Origin: Alligator mississippiensis
Taxonomy: Eukaryota; Chordata; Crocodylia; Alligatoridae
DNA: 64,000 nucleotides
Assembly: GCF_030867095.1 (NCBI RefSeq)
Contig: NC_081824.1
Span: 176,150,933 to 176,214,932, forward strand
Reading direction: 5' to 3'
Part shown: positions 25,901 to 37,889 of the stretch, piece by piece
Layout of the letters: each line of letters begins with the position of its first letter
How positions within the stretch are numbered: the stretch's first letter is position 1
Program-made: the position numbers and the translations under genes
Notes under the pieces: model-generated
The model's database searches: none
The model's input: the letters and a program-made list of their open reading frames with translations, nothing else
What the model was told of the DNA's origin: nothing

Positions 25901-26829
25901 CTTGTTCCTTTCCTGCCTAGACTTCTGCTCTCTTCTTCCTGATCTGATCTGCAGTCATCTTCTATATCCATCAGTCCTAAAATGATATTGCTGCTGAAAT
26001 CTCATTGCTCTGGTTCTGATTATTCCCCTCTTTACTGGTTTTCACTGTGCTCATTAAGGTCAAAACATCTCATCGTTTTCTTCGGGATCCTACAGCTCTG
26101 TGCTTGCTGTTTCATTTATACTCTGCATAATTTCAGCCTGCCTCCTTAACTATCCCTGTTTTTCTCTTTGTACTGTTTTCTTTAGACCCTCTTCTATACT
26201 GTTCCTTAAACTTAGAATGGCTTCCCACTTCCCTCTTGTTCATGAAAAGGATCTGAAGCTGCAATGTTGTTTTTGAAATTCTTTTTAAGGGGATTTTGGT
26301 GATAGTTGTCAAATTACTGCTCTAGTGACAGCCTTATGTTACCTCTTGTATTGTATGTAGAGTTTTGTCTGTCTAAACTAGATTCAAGTTCTTTCTGGTG
26401 GCTCCATGGTACTTCTGCGCCGTCGGATGCGCACATGGGGCATGTCCCCACAAGCAGGAATGTATTTTCCCCAGGGCAAGTAGCAGTGGCACATGTTGTA
26501 CTGCTGCTTCTTGTCCCTTGGGATGGCCTATGCTATGCATGCTCTGGGGCACAGCAGGTTCCACGGGTGGGGTAGGAGAGGCTGGGGCCAGCAAGTGCTG
26601 GCACCTGCAGCAGGGAGCAGAGTGGGGTTTTTTAGACTTTTATAGACTATCATACCTTCCCCTGCAAAGTAGCAGTGCAAGGAACTCCTTCCTGCATGTG
26701 CATCTCTGCTAGTCTGGATGCACCCATGGGGTTTAAATGCCTGTTTTCTGTGGTTAGTGTGATATTGCTAACATACTATGTTTGAGTTCTTTTGAAAGGA
26801 AGTGTCAGTATAGAAATGCCAAAAGATGA

Positions 26830-28060
26830 CTTCAGGCGGTTTTGATTTTGATTTGAATCACGATTTATGTCACTGATCAGGATGCCTCAATTTAATCACA
26901 GTTTTATACAAAAAGTGCATTCTTGTTGTTTGCTATAACCTTCATTAAAATATTCCCAAATAGGGTCTCTCTTGTGGCCTTGCAAGCCTGCTACCATGAT
27001 AGGGCTTCCCTTCTACCATACCATTCCATCATTAGATTTCAAATCAGTGGAGAAGCTATACTCAGACACTTATTCCTCAAGACTTCTGGAACAGGCTGCT
27101 CAAAATGTTTCTCTTTCGATTAGACTGCCCCTCCCTCCTTGCATTTATCTCCAGACTCCTCCTCCTTACCCAGATCTACTCCACCCCCAACAATCCTCCA
27201 TTCATTTAACTTCTAGATTCAAAACTGCACTTTTAGAGAGAGGTGTAAGGGCTTGACTCTGTGTACACAAACTTGCAGGCTGACGGTAGATAATCAACTC
27301 TGTTATGTCTCATCTCCATATTCTGCTGTTAACAAAGATGTTATCTCTGGAGACGGGCAGACAAGGTTCTTTAGGTAAACCTGATATTTTTATTAAACCA
27401 ACTTAGATAGTTGGAAAAGTTCTTCTTAGCAGGCTTTTGGTCATAAACATCCTTCGTCAGGCTGAGAAAGCATCTGCCAATAGTTTGTGTAGACGTTTCC
27501 TCAGGCTGACTAAGGGCGTTTGTGACTGAAAGCTTGCTAAGAAGAATTTTTTCCAACTATTTGAGTTGGTTTAATAAAAGATACTGGATTTACCTAAAGA
27601 ATCTTGTCTGCCTATGTCCTTGGACCAATGCGGCTACAACCTGCACCCCTGAATCTCTGGAGTCACAAATCCAGTTTGAGAACTGATATTAAGCATCGTA
27701 GAGACACTTGATTGGATCTTTTAGGCTGAGCACCGAGTCCCATTGGGTAGAGTGATTTTTTTCTTTAATCTTTACTAATCTATAGAGGAGCATTGGGGAA
27801 CCCTAGAAGATTGGGCCCCTAATATAGTCCATGGCCTGTTGTGACCTATTTATAAAACTTTTCTGGAAACGTAACATGAATATATTGTCTCAAATAGCAT
27901 AATTAGAAGTTATAATCCCTATTCCATGATGATATCTTTGAGCTCTAACATACTGTAAAGTAAAATAATCTTTATCAAAATTTTTTTTAAAAGGCATCTT
28001 AAGACAAAAAAATACCATTCAATCAAAAACCTGATTTAAATAAAAAAATACTATTTTTTT
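26830..28060. mobile_element. Decayed AT-rich hAT-like element related to the 7.1-9.1 kb fossil
   Basis: The word AAAATATTCCCAAATAGGG at about 26946-26964 is the exact reverse complement of 9099-9117, next to the fossil transposase in intron 1. The element's ends carry similar GATTTAAAT-type words (near 26840-26890 and 28030). No transposase motif is readable here, so this is probably a shortened relative in opposite orientation. It is interrupted by the repeat at 27355-27612. Confidence 0.45.
27355..27612. repeat. Head-to-head inverted repeat of a dispersed element
   Basis: Two arms of about 115 bases face each other. The left arm has CAGACAAGGTTCTTTAGGTA, then TATTAAACCAACTTAGATAG, then CTTCGTCAGGCTGAG. 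The right arm has the inverse words: CAGGCTGACTAAGGGCGT, CTATTTGAGTTGGTTTAATA and CCTAAAGAATCTTGTCTGCC. A single-arm copy of the same unit is at 28275-28412. No coding capacity. Confidence 0.7.
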
Positions 28061-28274
28061 TTAATTTTTAAAAAAAATTTTTGGTTTTTATTACTCTGAT
28101 AGAGCCATCAGTTAAATTACTAATGTGCAGATAACCCCAATTACCTTGCAGTCTCTTCTCTCCCTGTCACTGTTTTTTCTCTAGTTTACCAAACAAAACC
28201 AGGCTTTGAGCATGTTATTGAATCCCATTCATTTTCATGTTTTGATTTGCTTTTTGTTTAAACTAAAAGAGCAC

Positions 28275-28412
28275 ACACCAACTGCTGAAACTTCCTTAGC
28301 CTGACGAAGGGTTTTTGAACCCGAAAGCTTGCTTAATAACTTTTCTCCAGCTATTTGGGTTGGTCTAATAAAAGATATCAAATTCACCCAAGGAATCTTG
28401 TCTCCCTCTTAG
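28275..28412 (+). repeat. Dispersed repeat unit with CTGACGAA...GAAAGC core
   Basis: Shares with the right arm of 27355-27612 the ordered words GCCTGACGAAGGG, CCGAAAGCTTGCT, CTATTTGGGTTGGTCTAATA, AAAAGATA and GGAATCTTGTCT. The central part can fold as a short hairpin (GGGTT / AACCC). Family not named with confidence. Confidence 0.6.
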
Positions 28413-30191
28413 CTAAGCATTTGGATTCATAAAAGCTTGTCACTTCTGCAGTATTGAAGAACAGTTCCTCCTACTGAACTGCTACCATGGTACTGGTGGC
28501 AATTTGTCTTTGTGCAATTTTGTAATTTAACATGCAGAGTACTGTCAGAAGGTAGTCAATCATCTGTGAAGGGGGTCAGTTAAAAATGGCTTTTTCTAAT
28601 TCATATTAAAACTAGTTTATAATTTTTCTTATGCACTTACCTTTATGGTGAAGTCATCTCCCAGTCTTTTCAGTCTGAAGTCTAAACCTTTGGTTACTCA
28701 TCCCCTGTTGTCTACTATGGTGGGGTTAGGGGAAAGGGTAGGATAGAGAAGAGGAGGGAACAAAAAGCACTTACCTTCTTGCAAACCTAGGCCTATACTT
28801 CCAGGGGTGTAGAACTTTTCCAAGTTTAAGATGCTGCAAGTAGGAGCATAAGCATAAACTCCAACCATATGTAGCCATTAGACTTACGCTACCATGAGCA
28901 ACAGTGGGTTTTTTAACTGCTTAAGGTTGGAATTTTTTTAACAGGAGCTATGTACTTGCGTTCCTTTGTATAACAAGTCCACAAATTGGCTGGGCTTATT
29001 TAGTGCATTGAAATTGCCTTATCAGAATCGGTTCTTGGATAATTTCTGTGGATCAGATCCAAAACAGATTATTTTGAAGTAAGCTGGCAGTAAATGAGAG
29101 GATTTTCGAAGGAAAAGTAGCTGACAAAAGGTACAGATTTAAATCTAGTAAGCTACTCCTTGAATTTGATTACTTTCACTTTTTATTAATGTGTACATAA
29201 CTACTTTGGATGCAATTTTTAACAGACTACACCTCTTACATGTGTCTCTTAAGAAAATCATTTCAATACTGTTTTAAATTGCTAAGACATTTAAATATTG
29301 AATAGGGAACAAAAGTAACCTATCTTAAAACCAGGTAAACCGTTTTAGTCTTAACAATAGTCTTTCATTGACATGATCATGCATCTGTCTTCAGATGATG
29401 TGGACAGCTGCCACCATCTGCATAGTCAATTGAAATCAAGATTTAACAAAGCAGCTCTTCTTTAGTAGAAAGTTCTTTCTGCCATATGAACTGCTTAGAG
29501 CACTGCACTTAACAAAATGGATGCTGTTTATTTCCGTGCTGAGCCTATGTAGGTGAAGACTCTTACAAATTTAAAGCTTCTGAGTTCTGTTCGTACATTT
29601 CCTCGACTTGTTACATGATCCTGGACCAAGTTGCTCTTTTTCTCTGGATGAAACTGTTCTTAATGTAGCTAGGCTTGCAAGGCTTCCTTGGCCACCTTAA
29701 GCTTTGCTGTGGTACTGTAGAACAGGTAGGTTGGCGCCCCTGTATGCAACAGGCTATTCCATGGCTGCAGTATCACTAATACTTTTCACAAGGCAACATG
29801 AGGCAGCTGTGACTGTGGTGTTCTAGACCAGACCTTGTTTGAGAGACAGCACTTAAGATGGCTTCCCCAGCCAACCTGTGCTACATCTGTAAAACAAATA
29901 CTTTGGGCTTGCTCAGAGACACTGACTACGTCCATTTACCTGTTCATATAAAAGGAAAGCAGCAGTGTGCTACCCCTATAGTAAACCACTGACGTAACAG
30001 CAACGCTTGGAGAAGCTGCTTATACAGATGAACTAAGTTGCTAACTTTGTTTTATGCTATTACTCCCTGTTCCTTGTGGAATGTATTTTAACTGATGTAA
30101 TACAGTATACAAAGTCAGTTTTCTACAGTGGAAATGATGGACGCTGCACTACCTTGAGCCTCCAGTTGTACATTTCCTGGAACCCTTTTAA

Positions 30192-30332
<141 letters not shown>

Positions 30333-31912
30333 TAGAAGCAATGTTGCCATAACAAACTTTACAGTAGTATTAGAATTGTAGAACCACTTTCTATGTAAAC
30401 AGTTCAGTTCTTTGATGCACATTCAACATGTGCTTGAAGTATAACAGTCTGTCCTGTTCTTGTCTTTACAAATGTTTCCTATGCTCTTGTGCACATCATC
30501 ACTTTCAGTATGCTTCTTGGTAATTTTCAGCTCCATTTTTGATCTTGGGCAATCTGTCAAGAGTTTGTGCCATCTCAACTTCTGCTTCTTTGCAGGAGTT
30601 CCTATTCCTTATTCCTATGTAGTTCCTATTCCTTATCCCTCAGAATAGCCAATAGCAGGTTGTCCTGGCTGTTTTAAGTTTTAGTAACCATGAAATTGAA
30701 AGTCAAAATCCGTGAAGTTAAATTTAATACCAGTTCTCACTCCATAGCTTGAAAAGGTCTAAAACCACAAGTTAATAAAAAATCTGTCAGAATGTACCAT
30801 TTTTTTCTTAAAGTTCTCTTGGTTTCTTGGGCTTCTGTTTCCTACCCTTGCATCAGAATTCTAGTTGATCTGCAATCAATATTTACTTTTCTTTCCTTGT
30901 TACACAGACCTGTAAGTCAGCTCCTTCTAGTTACAGAAAAGTAGCTGGAGAAGTTGAACTTGCTTGTATCTGATGTTGTACTCCTAATTACTTTTTTCCG
31001 CGAACACTTTAAACTCACATACATGTTAAATTGGGAGAGAAATTGACTTGTTTCTCACTGCTATAGCAACATCTGTCACCAAAAGCTACCACTGTCTCAG
31101 AAATGCAGCTATTTTCTCTTATTCCCTAACATTTCAGCCAATCTTAATTCTATGTATATGTTGATTTAGAGAGATTTTTCCTTTTAAATCTGTAGATCTG
31201 AAATGCATTCGAAAATTGAGGAAGCTTTCACTAAGCAGTTGTCGGTTGGTACACAATTTTCTTTGATAAACAGGCTATTTACAATCCAAACCTGGAATAA
31301 ATCTCAATTGATGGTATTATCTCTCTCCCTATAAACAAAACATATTGGGGAGTAAATTAATATGTAGCAAAATCATACCCAGATACATTTTTAGGCAAGT
31401 AGCTGAGTACATTTCACAAGTATAAATCACAACACTGAGTCTCAGCTAAAAATTGTCTAACTGATTTCTTCCCTTTTATGTCTTTTATCCATATTTCAAA
31501 ACTTGGCCCCCATCAAACTTTTTTAAAAAGATGTCGCTTAACTTTAATCATCTGGTTTCACTATTAAAACAATTTTAATCTTGAGAGTGCTGCATATGGA
31601 ATCGAGTTATTTTCCATTTTACACAGGGGCTTCTGTCTTCAAATTGTACTTCCATCTAAAATGTTTTACCTCATTTTGATGCCTGTTTTCTTGGTTCATT
31701 TCTTGATTCAGTTTTTAATTGTGACTATAAGACACTACCATTGCCAGTATATTTCCTTTTACAGCTTGGAAATATGAATCTGGAAGGTGAGATACAAAGT
31801 GTAGAGAGAAACGTGAGGGTTGGGATTTCGGGTCCCAAGCAACTTCTTAAATATCATGAGGGACTGGAAATCCCATTAAATTTGTTTCTAAACTATTCAG
31901 AGTCAGATACTT

Positions 31913-34900
31913 TCATAGTTGGTAGGGTCAGAAGGGACCTGAGGAGATCATCTAGTCCGACCCCCTGCTGTGGCAGGAAACAGTACTGGGGTCAAATGAC
32001 GGCAGCCAGATGTTCGTCCAGCCTCCTTTTAAAGAACCCCAGGGTAGGAGCCAGCACCACTTCATTTGGAAGTTGGTTCCAGGTCCCAGCCACCCTGACA
32101 GTGAAATAGTGCTTCCTAATGTCTAGCCTAAAACTACCCTCTGCCAGCTTGTGTCCGTTGTTTCTTGTAACTCCTGGGATTGCTCGGGGGAACAGGGACT
32201 CTCCCACAATGCCTGGTGGTCCCCCTTGACTAGTTTGTAGACTGCCACTAGATCCCCTCTCAGCCTTCTCTTTTGGAGGCTAAACAGGTTCAGGTCCCTC
32301 AGCCTCTCCTCATAGGGCCTGCCCTGCTGACCCCTGATCATGCGGGTGGCCCTCCTCTGGACCCTCTCCAAGTTGTCCACATCCCTTCTGAAGTGCGGCG
32401 CCCAGAACTGGACGCAGTACTCCAGCTGCGGCCTGACCAGTGTCGCATAGAAGGGGAGGATCACCTCCTTGGACCTGCTTGAGATGCATCTGTGGATGCA
32501 CGACAAGGTATGGTTGGCCTTCCTGACTGCGTCCCCACACTGTTGGCCCATGTTCATTGTGGCATCAATGATGACTCCAAGATCCTTTTCTGTCTCAATG
32601 GTGAGAACGGAGTTCCCCAGCCTATAGGTGTGCCGCTGGTTCTTCCTCCCCAGGTGCAGCACCTTGCACTTGTCAATGTTGAAACCCATCCTGTTCTCTT
32701 TGGCTCAACCCTGTAACCTGTCTAGATCCGCTTGCAGCCTTTTCCTTCCTTCTAGCGTACCCACTTCCCCCCACATCTTGGTGTCATCTGCAAACTTGAA
32801 TAGGGTGCTTTCTACCCCCTCGCCCAAGTCACTGATGAAGATGTTGAGTAGTGTGGGCCCGAGGCCTGGGGAACCCCACTGCCCACATCCCTCCAGGTCA
32901 AATAAGACCCGTCCACCACCACCCTCTGGGTGTAGCCCACCAGCCAGTTAGTGACCCATTTGACCGTGTAGGCATCAACACCACTGTCTCCTAGTTTCTT
33001 ACTGAGAATGGGGTGAGACACCGTGTCAAAGGCCTTCCTGAAGTCCAGAAAGACTATATCCACTGCGACACCTGCATCCAAGGACTTGGTGATCTGGTGA
33101 TAGAAGGCCACCAGGTTGGTTTGGTAAGACCTGTCCCTAATGAATCCATGCTGGTTGCCCCTGAGCATAACCTCCCCTGCTGGCCCTTCCTGGACATGTG
33201 CCAGGATAATTCTTTCGAAAAGCTTCCCCAGGACTCAGGTGAGACTCACAGGCCTATAGTTTCCTGGGTCTTCCTTCCTCCCTTTTTTTGAAGATGGGGA
33301 CCACATTGGCCCTTTTCCAGTCCTCCGGCACATCGCCCGAGCACCATGAATGCTCATAGAGCTGCGCCAGAGGTCCCGCAATGACCCCTGCTAGTTCCTT
33401 CAGCACTCTGGGGTGGAGATCATCAGGACCTGCAGATTTAAATACATCTAGTCCCTCCAGAAGTTACCTGACAAGGTCCTCATTAACCCTAGGCCTGGGT
33501 GTGCCACCCACAGGGCCCTTGGGGTGGGGGGGGGGCCAGTGAGGGAGATATCCAGGTCCCTCCTCAGAAATATGGAGGCAAAGAAATTGTTGAATATGTC
33601 AGCTTTACCATCAGGTGAGATGACCAGACTTCCTAGTGTGTCCTGCAGAGGCCCCACGTTACTTGGCACCTTCTTTTGCCCCCCTATGTATTTGAAAAAG
33701 GACTTCTTGTTGTCCTTGATCTGGGTCGCTAGTCCCAGCTCCATTTCCGCCTTGGCCTTCCTGACCGCCCCCCTACATTCCCGAGCTACCGAGGTATAGC
33801 CCTCTCTTTTAATGGCCCCTCCCTGCCAACGGGTGTATGCCTCCTTTTTTGTTTGGAAATGTTCCCGGATGCTTTTGGTGAGCCATGGGGGCCTTTGTGC
33901 CCTCTTGCCCCCTTTGATTTGTGTAGGGATTACTTCCCTTTGAGCTAAGAGGATCGTCTCCTTAAGGAGCGACCACTCCTCCTGGACACTCAACTCCCTC
34001 CAGCTCTGGGACCTCAGTGCTTCCCCCACTAGTCTTCTTACCTCATTAAAGTCCGCCCTTCTGAAGTCGAGGGCTGCTGCCTTGCTGGAGGCTTTTGCCA
34101 CCTTGCGCTGGATGGTGAATTCCAGCAGACGACGATCGCTATCGCCCAGGTGGTCGAGCACCCGCAGACCCTTCACCAGGTCATCGCCCATGGCCAGGAC
34201 CAAATCCAACAAAGTTTCTCCCCTGGTGGGGCTGTGTACCTCCTGGGTTAGATGGAGGTCCTGTATGTCAGTTAAGAACCTGCGTGGGCGGTCAAACCTG
34301 GCTGTCTGCTCCTCCCCGCAGATGTCTGGCAAATTTAGGTCACTCATGACAACCACATCCTTGGACCTAACTATCTCTGTGAGCTGACTTAAAAATTCCT
34401 GGACTCGATCTTTTCCACGGTTGGGTGGTCTGTAGTAGACCCCCACCATTAAGTCCCTTTCATCCTGACCCCCTTGTAGTCTAACCCAGAGCACTTCCGT
34501 TTGCTCCTCCTCTGACCCAGTGATACACATTGTGGATGTGTTGCTCCTTGACATAGAGTGCCACACCCCCACCCTTCCTACCTGTCCTATCTTTCCTGTA
34601 GAGCCTGTAGCCCTTGATATTCACTGCCCAGTCATGTGTTGGGTCCCACCACGTTTCAGTAAGCCCCACTATGTCTGGGTTGATGCTGGCTAGCAGGAGG
34701 ACTAGTTCCTCATGCTGCGGGCATTGGTATAGAAGCATTTGAGGCCTCCTGAGCATGAATGGACCACCCCCCTAATCCCAGCAGTACCCAGGCCCATGTC
34801 ACTTACCCCATTACCTGTTTCTCTTGTCATCGGTTTAGGCTGGGCTGCTCCTGCAGGCGATGCTTGGCTTGCTTGTCTGAGGCTTCCTCTGCCCACGTCA

Positions 34901-34975
34901 TCCCCTTCCTCCAACGAACCTAGTTTAAAGCCTGCCGGAGTCATGCTAGGAAGGCAACATAGCCAGTTTGATTGT
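31913..34975 (-). mobile_element. CR1 LINE, ORF2 nearly complete, broken by frameshifts
   Basis: The - strand encodes CR1 ORF2 in several frames. The APE-like endonuclease begins at 34700-34989 (KCFYTNARSMRN) and continues at 34481-34756 (INPDIVGLTETWW; GGGVALYVKE). Then comes a long endonuclease/RT linker at 33448-34572 (VGVYYRPPN; TLLDLVL). RT follows at 32812-33168 ([16 protein letters not shown]), a FADD box near 32790, and the thumb region at 32123-32689 (DLGVIIDATMNMGQQC; LVRPQLEYCVQFWAPH). The 3' tail at 31913-31980 includes the CR1 word GGGACCTGAGGAGATCATCT, inverted. ORF1 is absent, as usual for 5'-truncated CR1. It lies antisense to PPP1CB and is not functional. Confidence 0.93.
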
Positions 34976-35371
34976 AAAGTATTGGTCAACCATAAATGCA
35001 GGAATTTGTGCTAATGCAGGGATTATTGGGGGAAAATCCATAGCCTATGTTAGCTGGGAGCCACACCTGATCGTTACAGTCGATTTTTAACTTTATAGTG
35101 CAGTTTAAAACTGCCAGGTAAAATACTATATTTATGGGGCTCTCAAAGATGAGTTTGTGCAAACGTAAAGCTATATCTTCTTGTAATGGGTATTTTTAGA
35201 AGTATTTATTTAGCCTTCACATGCTTGATTTGGCAAAAGCTTATTTAAGTAGTGTTCTCTGTGAATAAGTAATAAGAATATTTGCTAGAAAATTGCATCT
35301 CTGTCTTATTTCTTTGTTTTGTGTTTCTTGTATCTGACTTACTGGTGTCCTAAAGATCTGTCTATACAGTT

Positions 35372-36620
35372 CATAGCAAGTGAGGGTTAGAAGGGACCTG
35401 AGGAGATCATCTAGTCTAACCCCCTGCTCAAAGCAGAACCATCCTTAATTAGATAATTCCTACTAAGGCTTTGTCTAGCCAGGTCTTAAAAACCTCCAAG
35501 GATGGAGAGTTCACAACCTTTCTGGGTAACCTGTTCCAGTGCTTTACTACCCTCCTAGTGAGAGTTTTACTAATATTGAACCCTCTTTTGCTGCAACTTG
35601 AGACCATTGCTCCTTGTTCTGTCACCTGCCACGACTGAGAACAGTCTTTGGCGCCATCCTTCAGGGAGTTGAAAGCTGCTATTAAATCCCCTCTGTCTTT
35701 TCTTCTTCAGACTAAATAAGCCCAGTTCCCTCAGCCTCTCCTCATCAGTCATGTCCCCCAGCCTCACCATTTTGGCTGCCCTCTGCTGTACTCTCGCCAA
35801 TTTGTCCACATCCTTTCTATAGTGGGGAGCCCAAAACTGAACTCTCAGTACTCCAGATGTGGCCTTGCCAGTGCTGAATAGAGGGGAATAATCACTTCCC
35901 TTGACCTGCTGGCAGCACTCCTACCAATGCAGCCCAGTATGCCGTTAGCCTTGGCATCAAGGGCACACTGCTGGCTCATATTCAGCTGATTGTCCACTGT
36001 AACCCCCAGGTCCTTTTCTGCAGAGCTGCTGCCCAGCCAGTCAGCCACCAGCCCGTACTATTGCCTGGGATTGTTCTGTCCTAAGTGCAGGACTTTGCAC
36101 TTGTCCTTGCTGAACCTCATGGGATTTCTTTTGGCCCAATCCTCCAATTTGTTTAGGTCTTCCTGAATCCTAACCCTACCCTCCAGCATATCTACTACTC
36201 CTTCTCTCCCACCTACCCCCAACCTCCTCCCAGCTTGATGTCACCTGCAAGCTTGCTAAGGGTGCACTCTGCTTCCAGGTCATTGAAGATATTGAATAAA
36301 ACCGGTTCCAGGACCAACCCTTGGGACATTCCACTTCATACTGGCTGCTAACTAGACATAGAGGCATTGATTAGTACCCTCTGACTCCAATGCTCCAGCC
36401 AGTTTTCTGTCTACCTTACAGCCCGTTCATCCAACCTATTCTTTCTTAGCTTGCTTGTGAGAATGTTGTGGGAGACTGTATCAAAAGCCTTGCTAATGTC
36501 AAGGTACACCACATCCACTGATCTCCCCACATCCACAGAGCCTGTTATCTCATCATAAAAGGCAATCAGGTTGGTCAGGCACAACTTGCCCTTGGTGATG
36601 TTGTTCTCATAGTGCTTGGA
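35372..36620 (-). mobile_element. Second CR1 fragment, different subfamily
   Basis: The - strand carries a CR1 3' end near 35390 (the inverse of GGACCTGAGGAGATCATCTA), RT thumb pieces at 35570-35809 (DKLARVQQRAAKMVRLGD) and 35845-36048 ([18 protein letters not shown]), and an RT palm piece at 36411-36620 ([31 protein letters not shown]). Sequence and 3' tail differ from the neighbouring copy at 31913-34975, so it is a separate, older insertion, with stops and frameshifts. Confidence 0.88.
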
Positions 36621-37889
36621 TCTTATTAAAACATAAGCAGTTGGGTAATATGCATCGGTTTTAATTTTGGAGGTAGGCCCCAAATGTTGCCGAATTTTGG
36701 GGCTGTTTTTTCCTGTTAGGGGTCTTGAGCCAGATCAGTCCCACAGCTGCATAGTCCTAAAGCAGATCTCCTTGGCTGGGAACAGGCATAGCTAAAAAGT
36801 AAATCAGGGCATCCTGCTGCTTGGTAGAATGCCACTGGGGGAAGGTAGTATTGGCACTCCCTGTCTTACGTTCAGTTCTAGGTTTGAGTCTCTGAGGTTT
36901 TTTTTTAGTGTTTTATTTTTAAACAGTCGCCCATTTCCTGATGGATGCACACTGTTCACTGTAGGCAGTTCATTTTAGCATTTACATGAATTCTTCATGT
37001 AACTGCATTTTTCTATGCACCTTCCAGCTATGCTTTGTCAGTACTTTTGAGTTCTTACCCAAAGACGAGTAAATTCTAGTGTTCTGTGCTAATCAGAAAA
37101 TGCCATATTGCTACCTTCAAATGCAACATTTCAAACTTTCTGAATGGATTTCAAATGTGTGTTTTTAATCCTAACAGATCCTTGCAGTTAACAGATTCCA
37201 TTAAAAGGAAAAAACCCTAAGTGTTCTAAATACACCATATAATTGAAAGCTGTACTGTCAAGACTAAGGTTTATTGGACCTGGTAGTTGCTTCCTGATCT
37301 GGAAATGTTCTGATTTTTTTCCCCTCCCTTTTCTGGTAATTTTGACTCACCCTCATAAATATATTGGTAGCGCAGTTGCAAAAAGAAAGAATGCTTAGTG
37401 TATTTATATTAACCTGCTTTTGAGATATATCTTTTATAGAATGAGTGTTTTGGTTTGTTTATACTGTAAGTAGTCAGCTTGGTTCCCTTTTTCTCATCTG
37501 AAAGCTCTAGGTGAAATGTGTATGTAACATGTATTTAATATGAAAAGAAGAAAACCCAATTAATTGACTTCCAGGCTTGTTTTAATTTCGCTAACAATTT
37601 GTGCCTACTTCTGAGTACAGTACTCTGCTTTTACAACAAATACAACTAGCTTTTAGAAGACCAAAGAAGAGAATGGCTCTTAAACATAGTTAAAATCATA
37701 AATATTTTTTTTATAAGCAATGCATAAATAATAAAAACAGTTTTTGCAAAAATCTTTAGGTCATCTTTAGTACATCAGTGTCTTTTTTTCAGTTGGTCCA
37801 ACTTAGGAAGTTTTATGTAAAAAGAAGTAAGCCAATTTCCTTTTTGGCAAGATGAATAACTGCACACCATAACCCTAGAAATATCTGAG

